Source of the DNA: Draconibacterium sp.
GTDB lineage: Bacteria > Bacteroidota > Bacteroidia > Bacteroidales > Prolixibacteraceae
Direction: 5' to 3'
Assembly (NCBI GenBank): GCA_030595485.1
Contig: JAUVDE010000044.1
Location: 1-13,928, forward strand
Length of the DNA: 13,928 nucleotides
Made by a program: the position numbers and the translations under genes. Shown one piece after another: positions 1 through 5,502 of the stretch. Numbering within the stretch: the stretch's first letter is position 1; the number at the start of each line of letters is the position of its first letter. A model generated the notes under the pieces. It saw nothing but the letters and a program-made list of their open reading frames with translations. It did no database searches and was not told the DNA's origin.

Positions 1-457
1 CAGCGGCAGACTTATTAGCCGAAACCAATTTAAAATCGATTTTGTGTTTTGGTTGAAGGTTGTTTAGAACCAGGTTTAAGTTCTCCTGTTCAACTGGGGA
101 AAAACCTAAATCTAATAAAGAGATGCCATTGAAATTGCTACGGTTAAACTGGAAGAAGGTGAAAAGTCCTTTCTTTTTTAATCTTCTCGCTTCATTCATC
201 GAGCCGATGAAAAGCAAAGTAAGGAACAACATTGAAATAGTCACGGTTGAGTAAATGATAATTCTGCTGAGCGTAAATCCCATTCCCCAAAATCCAACCA
301 ACAATGCAGCCATACATAGAAGCAAGATAAAAATGACAATTGAATTGTGGTTATGCAAAATCCGTAAATGAAACAACCTCCTCAGTTTTTGATTGAGCAG
401 AAATAAAAGAAGTCCTGATTTCCGAATGATTGTTTCCATTTTAATGCATTTGAGCAT
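1..457 (-). CDS. Hypothetical membrane protein, N-terminal part, cut by window edge
   Basis: This reading frame is open from an ATG at 455-457 to the left edge, giving about 152 visible codons. A second in-frame ATG six codons later (437-439) is an equally good start; an in-frame TAG lies a few codons upstream of the first. From the second ATG the protein begins METIIRKSGLLLFLLNQKLR. It has a basic amphipathic start, then two hydrophobic segments at about residues 33-52 and 57-79 that look like a membrane hairpin. A basic stretch (RRLKKK, about 85-90) and a soluble C-terminal part containing LLDLGFSPVEQENLNLVLNN follow. I do not recognise the family. The position just downstream of the tRNA 3' end, behind direct repeats, would fit cargo of an integrated element, but no integrase is visible. 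No clear promoter was found. Confidence 0.6.
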   Translation of the reverse strand, partial: MLKCIKMETIIRKSGLLLFLLNQKLRRLFHLRILHNHNSIVIFILLLCMAALLVGFWGMGFTLSRIIIYSTVTISMLFLTLLFIGSMNEARRLKKKGLFTFFQFNRSNFNGISLLDLGFSPVEQENLNLVLNNLQPKHKIDFKLVSANKSAA

Positions 458-598
458 AAACTCCACTAACTATTGCTACCTATTTCTTTTTTCAACAGCA
501 TTGATAATTAGTGCATTAAATTTAGGAAATCGAACAGATGAAATCAAATGAAAATCGGGATTGGCATTCAATTTACCCTCATTTGGTATGATTTGTCT

Positions 599-624
599 GT
601 TCAAATGTTGGAAAACATTTAAAC
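599..624 (-). repeat. Inverted repeat, 11-bp stem with 4-nt loop
   Basis: The arms are 599-609 (GTTCAAATGTT) and 614-624 (AACATTTAAAC), with loop GGAA on the plus strand. The only imperfection is C against A on the plus strand. In RNA copied from the minus strand this becomes a G-U pair, so the hairpin is continuous in minus-strand transcripts. No T-tract follows, so it is not a standard terminator. It lies upstream of the membrane-protein gene at 1-457 and downstream of the tRNA terminator. It may be a leader structure or a protein-binding site. Confidence 0.55.
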
Positions 625-669
625 GCCCTTTAATATTTGGTAGTTTATGGTGATTTGTGTTGGTTGTTT

Positions 670-689
670 TGTTGTACCTATGTTGTACC
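670..689. repeat. Pair of 9-bp direct repeats with 11-bp period
   Basis: TGTTGTACC occurs at 670-678 and again at 681-689, separated by two bases. One helical turn between copies is the spacing expected for side-by-side protein contacts. The pair sits about 53 bases beyond the 3' end of tRNA-Pro, outside the terminator. tRNA 3' ends are common integration targets, so these could be recombinase arm sites. No matching att copy can be looked for inside the window. Confidence 0.4.
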
Positions 690-695
690 CATATC

Positions 696-731
696 AAATA
701 AAAAAGGAGCTAAACTTACGTTTAACTCCTT
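696..731 (-). terminator. Intrinsic terminator of the tRNA-Ser/tRNA-Pro operon
   Basis: AAGGAGCTAAAC (704-715) and GTTTAACTCCTT (720-731) form a 12-bp stem around the loop TTAC. The single mismatch on the plus strand becomes a G-U pair in minus-strand RNA. Reading the minus strand, the stem is followed by a T-run (705 to 700, then a second short run). It lies 10 bases past the tRNA-Pro CCA end, which is where a terminator for the tRNA transcript is expected. Confidence 0.85.
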
Positions 732-741
732 GATTTTCAAT

Positions 742-819
742 TGGTCGGGATACCAGGATTCGAACCTGGGACCCCCTGCTCCCAAAGCAGGTGCGCTAAC
801 CGGGCTGCGCTACATCCCG
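742..819 (-). tRNA. tRNA-Pro (anticodon TGG)
   Basis: On the minus strand the cloverleaf begins CGGGATGTAGCGCAGC. The acceptor arm CGGGATG pairs with TATCCCG (one G-U), followed by discriminator A and an encoded CCA (742-744). The anticodon arm is CCTGC-TTTGGGA-GCAGG, giving anticodon TGG, which reads CCA proline codons. The T arm contains GGTTCGAATCC. It is 15 bases downstream of tRNA-Ser and probably on the same transcript. Confidence 0.96.
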
Positions 820-834
820 AAAATATTTTTAATG

Positions 835-921
835 CGGAGAAGGGGGGATTCGAACCCCCGGTACAGTTGCCCGTACGTCAGTTTAGCAAACTGGTGGATT
901 AAGCCACTCTCCCACCTCTCC
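835..921 (-). tRNA. tRNA-Ser (anticodon GCT)
   Basis: The minus strand shows acceptor arm GGAGAGG pairing with CTTCTCC (one G-U) and discriminator G at 835. CCA is not encoded, unlike in the neighbouring tRNA-Pro. The anticodon loop is TTGCTAA, giving anticodon GCT, which reads AGC and AGU serine codons. The long variable arm (around TACGGGCAACTGTA) marks a class II tRNA, as expected for serine. The T arm contains GGTTCGAATCC. The length is 87 nt. It is the first gene of the two-tRNA unit. Confidence 0.96.
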
Positions 922-1019
922 AATGGTTTATAGTGCTAAATATCATTTCGCTTTGCAGCGATTTCATTTAATACTTAATACAAATTCACTAGAACGTTGT
1001 TGCTTTATTAAAGCGAGTG

Positions 1020-1050
1020 CAAAAGTAGAAATTGTTTTCACACTGGCAAA
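1020..1050 (-). promoter_or_regulatory. Bacteroidota-type promoter for the tRNA operon
   Basis: On the minus strand, TTTG (1047-1050) is followed by exactly 19 bases and then TACTTTTG (1020-1027). This matches the -33/-7 consensus TTTG-N19-TAnnTTTG of the Bacteroidota primary sigma factor at every fixed position. Transcription would start near 1012, about 90 bases before mature tRNA-Ser. The tRNA unit therefore does not depend on read-through from the large operon ending at 1142. Confidence 0.85.
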
Positions 1051-1141
1051 AGATTTCGAAAAAAAATGACTTTAGAACACGCTTTTTTTTCAAGGTGTTT
1101 TTAGTTGTTTTCGAACCGTTATGAAAATCAAAAACTTAGCT

Positions 1142-3169
1142 CTAATCTAGAGGAACTCCCATTTCTTTGAACTGGGCTGCTGCATGCAAAAAATGGGCAG
1201 TAATCCAGTATACTGTCCAGCTTTCGGAATAGCCTCCACGTAACTTATAAACGTTGCTCATGTCTCCGTGTTGCGCAAAATTGGTTTGTTGTAGTTGTTC
1301 GCCTTGTGAACCGAAAGGATCAATCATTTGTCCGCAACTACGATACATGGTTATGGCCAATCGTTTTAAATCTTCGTTATTAGTGTATTTCCCTAGTTTG
1401 TACACCATTGGTGTCATAACTACTCCGTACACATCAAGATGCTGATTTTGAGCTGATACGTTTGTCCATCCCCGGGTTTTTAGTCCATGGTCAGCAAGTC
1501 GACCAGCATTAAATGGAATATCCCAAACTACGATAAAGCTTAATACCATGTCGCCGGCATGCTTAGCATATTTTAAGTAATGCAGGTCTTTGGTATATTC
1601 GTAGGCTGTCATAAAGCCTTGGAATGCGCCCCAAGCTCCTTCTTTGTCTTCACAGGTAGCATCAAGTGTTCCGCCCCAATAAGGTTCGTCCATCGATAGA
1701 TGGCGTTCGGCATAATAGTCAGCAATTTTTAGCGCGAGTTTTTTATAATCTTCATTCTGAAAAAGTTCCGAGGCTATTAGAAACGGGGAGATGTAGAATG
1801 CTTCTGCAGTATTTCTCGGATTCCAGTTATTGTCGCTAATCCTTTGTTGGTGCAGATCGCATGCTTTTTTCAGAAATTTCTCCCATTTGGTAGTATTTAC
1901 TTTTGCATTTGTACGTCCGTATTTTATGGCAAGGGCAATGCTATTCATGGCTTGCCCTTCTGAAACCGGATCTGTTTTTGACCATTTCTGAGTTTTCATA
2001 TTGAAGTTTACACAGAAGCCATTTTTTGTAAGTTTTGATGTACAAATGTGGTCAAGCGATTTTTGCACCATTTGGTCAATGCTATCATCCTTTAAATTCT
2101 CTTTTAGAACCTGTAATGCATAAGTGGGAGCTTCAGACTGACCGGCCCAACCCATTACTATTTGTGGTGTAATATGAGAAGGGAACATGTTAAAACCAGC
2201 AATGTCTCCATCTTCCATATAGCGTGACTTGGTAAACCGATATTTTTCCGTAATTATTTCATCGAATGTAGGAAAGTCCTCCACATAAAAGGGTTTAAAT
2301 ATATCAATAGATGTGTAGAGTGGGGGTTGGAAGCCGGCTCCACGTTCTGAAACATTATATGCTTCAAGGTAAAATGTCTTTTCGATAATTGTTCCCGGTT
2401 CAATTTTGGTCCATGTATCGCCATAAGGCATAGCCGAACGTTGCAAAGCCTTTGCAACACTTGGTTTGTTATTGTAGGTTATTGGACCCGATAATAAAAC
2501 TAACTCTGAATGATTTTCAAATGACTGAACGCCAAGGGACCACCATTGGTCGAAATGATTTCCGCCATAAACCGGACTTGGTTTGGTGTGTAAGGCAGCA
2601 CCTTTGTAATTGTCTTTGTCTTGCCATTCGAAGCTGGCAAAAGGCATTGGGTAACGGTGTTCTTCAAAAATGGCTTTTTCACCTGCCTCGCCATGATAAA
2701 CAGGAACTTTTTGTACTCCGTTTTTTTCTCCCGATGGATTTCCGTAATACAAAATTCCGGGAAGAAATGCACTTGGCTTTTGTGCATCAATTTTCCAACG
2801 AACCGAGAGTGTAACTTTTTCTAAAGTTTTTTCTCCTTTCCACTCAAAACGGCGGATGCATTTAACACGATTTCCTTCAACGCGATAAGCATCTCTTAGC
2901 TCAAATTTCCCTTCCGGAAGTTCAAGTGTTCCTGTAAGAATTTTCCAATCACCCGATGTTTCAAGTTTAGTAGGGGAGGCATGTTGCCAATTGCTTGGCC
3001 ACTCTTTTTTCCAATCTGTTGCAATCGACCACAATCCTTCAGTTGGAGTAGTGATAATTGGCTCACCATTTAAAGTAACTTGTGGTAATTTATTTTGAGT
3101 AAGCTGAAATTTCTGGGCAAAACCATTGATTCCTGCTAAGAGTAGGAAAAGAAGAAGAAAAGTTCTCAT
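1142..3169 (-). CDS. Secreted protein, beta-domain plus probable alpha/alpha-toroid (six-hairpin) enzyme domain
   Basis: The 675-residue product begins with a Sec signal peptide (MRTFLLLFLLLAGINGFAQ, cleavage near residue 19). Residues about 20-290 look beta-rich. From about residue 310 the sequence turns helical, with aromatic-rich repeats typical of six-hairpin glycosidases and lyases. Examples are SEGQAMNSIALAIKYG (403-418), YISPFLIASELF (459-470), CEDKEGAWGAFQGFMTAYEY (506-525), NVSAQNQHLDVYG (570-582) and GGYSESWTVYWITAHFL (645-661). Acidic residues E508, D576 and E649 are candidate active-site residues, by inference only. I cannot assign a GH or PL family. It is the last gene of the operon, 30 bases after the metallophosphoesterase gene. 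The Met start is supported by the signal peptide that follows it. An enzyme that trims oligosaccharides released by the upstream glycosidases is the likeliest role. Confidence 0.8.
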   Translation of the reverse strand: MRTFLLLFLLLAGINGFAQKFQLTQNKLPQVTLNGEPIITTPTEGLWSIATDWKKEWPSNWQHASPTKLETSGDWKILTGTLELPEGKFELRDAYRVEGNRVKCIRRFEWKGEKTLEKVTLSVRWKIDAQKPSAFLPGILYYGNPSGEKNGVQKVPVYHGEAGEKAIFEEHRYPMPFASFEWQDKDNYKGAALHTKPSPVYGGNHFDQWWSLGVQSFENHSELVLLSGPITYNNKPSVAKALQRSAMPYGDTWTKIEPGTIIEKTFYLEAYNVSERGAGFQPPLYTSIDIFKPFYVEDFPTFDEIITEKYRFTKSRYMEDGDIAGFNMFPSHITPQIVMGWAGQSEAPTYALQVLKENLKDDSIDQMVQKSLDHICTSKLTKNGFCVNFNMKTQKWSKTDPVSEGQAMNSIALAIKYGRTNAKVNTTKWEKFLKKACDLHQQRISDNNWNPRNTAEAFYISPFLIASELFQNEDYKKLALKIADYYAERHLSMDEPYWGGTLDATCEDKEGAWGAFQGFMTAYEYTKDLHYLKYAKHAGDMVLSFIVVWDIPFNAGRLADHGLKTRGWTNVSAQNQHLDVYGVVMTPMVYKLGKYTNNEDLKRLAITMYRSCGQMIDPFGSQGEQLQQTNFAQHGDMSNVYKLRGGYSESWTVYWITAHFLHAAAQFKEMGVPLD

Positions 3170-3199
3170 CGTATTATTGTTAGTTGGTATAGTTCTGTA

Positions 3200-4396
3200 T
3201 TAAAAATTATCATCGAGTAAAACCTTTCCATCGTACGCTAATACTTTTAGGTTTAGTGTTTTTCCTGTTTTCGATAAAATCATTACAGTTGCATCAGTGT
3301 CCTTGTATCCGCCTCCAATAACAACCGGGTAATTATTGTCACGTTTTGCCGGTTTATGGTAGGCAAAACGATGAGTATGTCCGTTAATGGCAAGAGATAT
3401 TTTACTGTCATTTAAAATGCCACTCCAAAGTTCGGTACACGGTGCATAGCTCTTTTTGCCCAAGCCGTGGATAGGAATGTGATGAATTAGTACTCTTTTT
3501 TCTGCTTGAGTAAATGCTTTATTCTTTCGTTCAGCTTTAAGAAAATCGACTTGTGTATTGCGTAATTCTTCGAAGTTGTTTAATCCTCCATAAACCGGGT
3601 GACTATCCGGTTTGTCTTCACCACAGTCGAGCAATACAAAACGAGTATCTCCCCAATTAAAAGCCCCAAAAGTTTGGCCACCCACATAGTCAAATATATC
3701 ATTTAATCCCACTGAATAAGCTCCACGAATTTCATGGTTTCCACGAAGGTAAAATACTGGTTTTTCAGCTGCGTTCACCTGTTCGTTGGAGTAGGTAATA
3801 AATTCAAGAGCATGTTCTTCGTTTACCGGGTCGTCAATACAATCACCGTTGTAAATTACAAAATCATAATCCACATCCTTCACTTGTGCCATTAATGAGT
3901 GAAGTGTTCGTCGTTTTTTATGGAGGTCGTTAAAAATTAGTGCAGTAAAATCTTCCGATTCATTATCAGGCAAGGTGAAAGAGAAGGTTTCGCTGTATTC
4001 AACTTTGCCAAATTCTTTTTTGTAGGCAGCGTAATTCAGTACTTCTCTGGAGCAGGCGCGATAGAAATAGGTCGCGCCGGGTTGAAGGTTTTTAAGTCTT
4101 ATTTTGTGGTGTTTTACATTCGCAACAGTTTGGCCTCCAATGCTGGTTACTGCTTTCTGTCCCAGCTCTTTGTTTGTGCCAAACTCAATCCAGCCATGTG
4201 TTGGTAGGTTTGTGAAAAATGAAATAGTCACAGCTCCTCCGATTGGGTTTTGTAAAAAGGGTTGGGTTTTGAATAAGGATTGATGTTGCGTGCTATCTTC
4301 TGCTATTGGTTTTGCAGTAAAATTTTTAGCTGAAATTAATTGAGCAGTCAAAAAGAAGACTAGAAATAATACCTTATTGATTTTATTTATTTTCAT
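3200..4396 (-). CDS. Sec-exported metallophosphoesterase with purple-acid-phosphatase-like N-terminal domain
   Basis: A signal peptide covers residues 1-23 (hydrophobic VLFLVFFLTAQLISA). Residues about 45-143 form a fibronectin-III-like domain of the purple acid phosphatase N-terminal type (WIEFGTN, LKNLQPGATYFYRA). The calcineurin-like catalytic domain follows with its dimetal motifs in order: D157-L-H159, G184-D185, G219-N220-H221-E222, H305-H306 and G339-H340-T-H342. All expected metal ligands are present, so the enzyme should be active. The family hydrolyses phosphomonoesters or phosphodiesters, and the substrate cannot be read from the motifs. Within the operon it follows the mini-lipoprotein gene by 11 bases. 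It is not a close copy of the other metallophosphoesterase here: domain make-up, export route and motif surroundings differ. A periplasmic or surface role on a phosphate-bearing glycan fragment is inferred from context. Confidence 0.88.
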   Translation of the reverse strand: MKINKINKVLFLVFFLTAQLISAKNFTAKPIAEDSTQHQSLFKTQPFLQNPIGGAVTISFFTNLPTHGWIEFGTNKELGQKAVTSIGGQTVANVKHHKIRLKNLQPGATYFYRACSREVLNYAAYKKEFGKVEYSETFSFTLPDNESEDFTALIFNDLHKKRRTLHSLMAQVKDVDYDFVIYNGDCIDDPVNEEHALEFITYSNEQVNAAEKPVFYLRGNHEIRGAYSVGLNDIFDYVGGQTFGAFNWGDTRFVLLDCGEDKPDSHPVYGGLNNFEELRNTQVDFLKAERKNKAFTQAEKRVLIHHIPIHGLGKKSYAPCTELWSGILNDSKISLAINGHTHRFAYHKPAKRDNNYPVVIGGGYKDTDATVMILSKTGKTLNLKVLAYDGKVLLDDNF

Positions 4397-4407
4397 GTGA
4401 GCTGTTT

Positions 4408-4512
4408 TTAATCGTTAATCTGTGATGCCGAGAAATCGCTTTGTTGTTTTTGCATGCACGATACCAGAATAATAAGACAGGTTCCGAATAATAGTTTAGT
4501 GAAAGATTTCAT
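4408..4512 (-). CDS. Mini-lipoprotein of 34 residues
   Basis: A short frame fits neatly between two operon genes: its ATG (4510-4512) is 12 bases after the stop of the upstream phosphoesterase gene and its TAA (4408-4410) is 11 bases before the next ATG. The peptide starts MKSFTKLLFGTCLIILVSC and continues MQKQQSDFSASQIND. It has a basic n-region, a hydrophobic core and a lipobox L16-V17-S18-C19, so signal peptidase II would leave a lipidated peptide of about 16 residues. The polar mature part has no fold I recognise. It may be a real small lipoprotein, a translational-coupling leader for the next gene, or the remnant of a longer lipoprotein whose 3' part was deleted. The close fit of spacing and lipobox favours a translated gene. 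Confidence 0.6.
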   Translation of the reverse strand: MKSFTKLLFGTCLIILVSCMQKQQSDFSASQIND

Positions 4513-4524
4513 AAGTAGTAGGAT

Positions 4525-5496
4525 TTAGAATTTTATATTTCTATCAGAAATAAACGGAACTGTGGGATTGTTTTCGGGTGGCTCAGGACAATCCAATTCA
4601 TCGGGAGAAGGCCCCACAAAACTGCTTTTTACGCCTTTAATAATTAATTGGTTCTGATTTATTTCGATAAAAGCATAAAGTGGTTCTCTGTAAGGCGCAG
4701 TGTATTTTATCCATTCAAACTTTTCATCAATTGCTTTGCTATAACGAATGGTTTTATAATCGCCACCCAGCCATTGGTACGACATTGAATTTATTTGGAT
4801 ATAGTAAATTTCGTTTATCTCAGCAACATAATCGGTGTGATGATGCCCGCTAAAACACGCTACAACTTTATTTAAACCTGCCTTCTGGTTTTCTTTTTCG
4901 AAAAGCTCACGAATTTCCGCACGATTTTCAAGTCCGTCAATATTTTTTTCAATAGATTGATGAGAGAAAATTATGCAAGGTAATTTTGTTGACTGTAAAT
5001 CGTTAGTAAGCCATTTAATTTGTTCTTTGCCTACAAATCGCGCATAACCAGGCGCCTTGTTTTCCGATGGATTCTTATCGTTTCCATCTAAAACAATTAT
5101 ATGAAAACCATTTTTATCAAAAGAATAATAAGGTTTTGGCATTTTCCAGAAATCAATAACCTGTTGTTTATTAAAACCACCGTCTGTCTCATGATTTCCA
5201 ATTACATGGTAATTCTCATTGCTGTAGCTTTCCCAGATCGATAAAAATTCACGGTTGTGGTCAGCAGGTTGGCAGAAATCCCCTAGTTGAATAATAAAAT
5301 CAGAGTTTTTTATTGAAGCTTTATCAATAAATGCTTTTAAACGTTCATCAGCATCGTGCATTACATCTTTATGTACATCGGCACAAACTCCAAATTTTAA
5401 CTTCTGTTTTTTATCAGCAAATGATAGTAATCCAAGTGGGAGAATAAATGAAGTACCTCCTACAACTGTTGATTGTATAAATTGGCGTCTTTTCAT
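4525..5496 (-). CDS. Tat-exported metallophosphoesterase
   Basis: The 323-residue protein starts MKRRQFIQST, a twin-arginine motif (RRQFI), followed by a weakly hydrophobic stretch to about residue 27. The calcineurin-like phosphoesterase domain begins almost at once and shows D40-V-H42, G72-D73, G100-N101-H102-E103, H179 (in FSHQ) and G217-H218-H219-H220. The full dimetal set is therefore present. A C-terminal extension (about 265-323) is rich in proline near the end (DCPEPPENNPTVPF). Tat export implies folding, possibly with metal loading, before transport. The gene starts 6 bases after the stop of the NPCBM-glycosidase gene, so translation is probably coupled. Known relatives are phosphomono- or diesterases. 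The pairing with a second, Sec-exported phosphoesterase is notable. Confidence 0.88.
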   Translation of the reverse strand: MKRRQFIQSTVVGGTSFILPLGLLSFADKKQKLKFGVCADVHKDVMHDADERLKAFIDKASIKNSDFIIQLGDFCQPADHNREFLSIWESYSNENYHVIGNHETDGGFNKQQVIDFWKMPKPYYSFDKNGFHIIVLDGNDKNPSENKAPGYARFVGKEQIKWLTNDLQSTKLPCIIFSHQSIEKNIDGLENRAEIRELFEKENQKAGLNKVVACFSGHHHTDYVAEINEIYYIQINSMSYQWLGGDYKTIRYSKAIDEKFEWIKYTAPYREPLYAFIEINQNQLIIKGVKSSFVGPSPDELDCPEPPENNPTVPFISDRNIKF

Positions 5497-5502
5497 TGTA
5501 TT

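Noticed and set aside
476..697. A 73-codon minus-strand frame between the tRNA terminator and the edge membrane protein.
   Set aside because: It needs a TTG start, has no recognisable domain or signal, and spans the hairpin and direct repeats; its composition looks like translated non-coding DNA.
637..933. A 98-codon plus-strand frame.
   Set aside because: It runs through both tRNA genes on the opposite strand and the terminator, so it is a chance frame.
1051..1141. A terminator for the large operon just after 1142.
   Set aside because: Only a weak A/T-rich hairpin (about 1100-1138) can be drawn, and the T-run on the minus strand is not adjacent to it.
2452..2814. A 120-codon plus-strand frame, and similar long antisense frames at 5994-6371 and 11465-11743.
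   Set aside because: They lie wholly opposite well-supported exported-protein genes and show no signal peptide, motif or sensible composition.
3200..5496. The two metallophosphoesterases as a recent tandem duplication.
   Set aside because: They differ in export signal, domain content and residues around every metal motif; shared family motifs alone do not show recent duplication.
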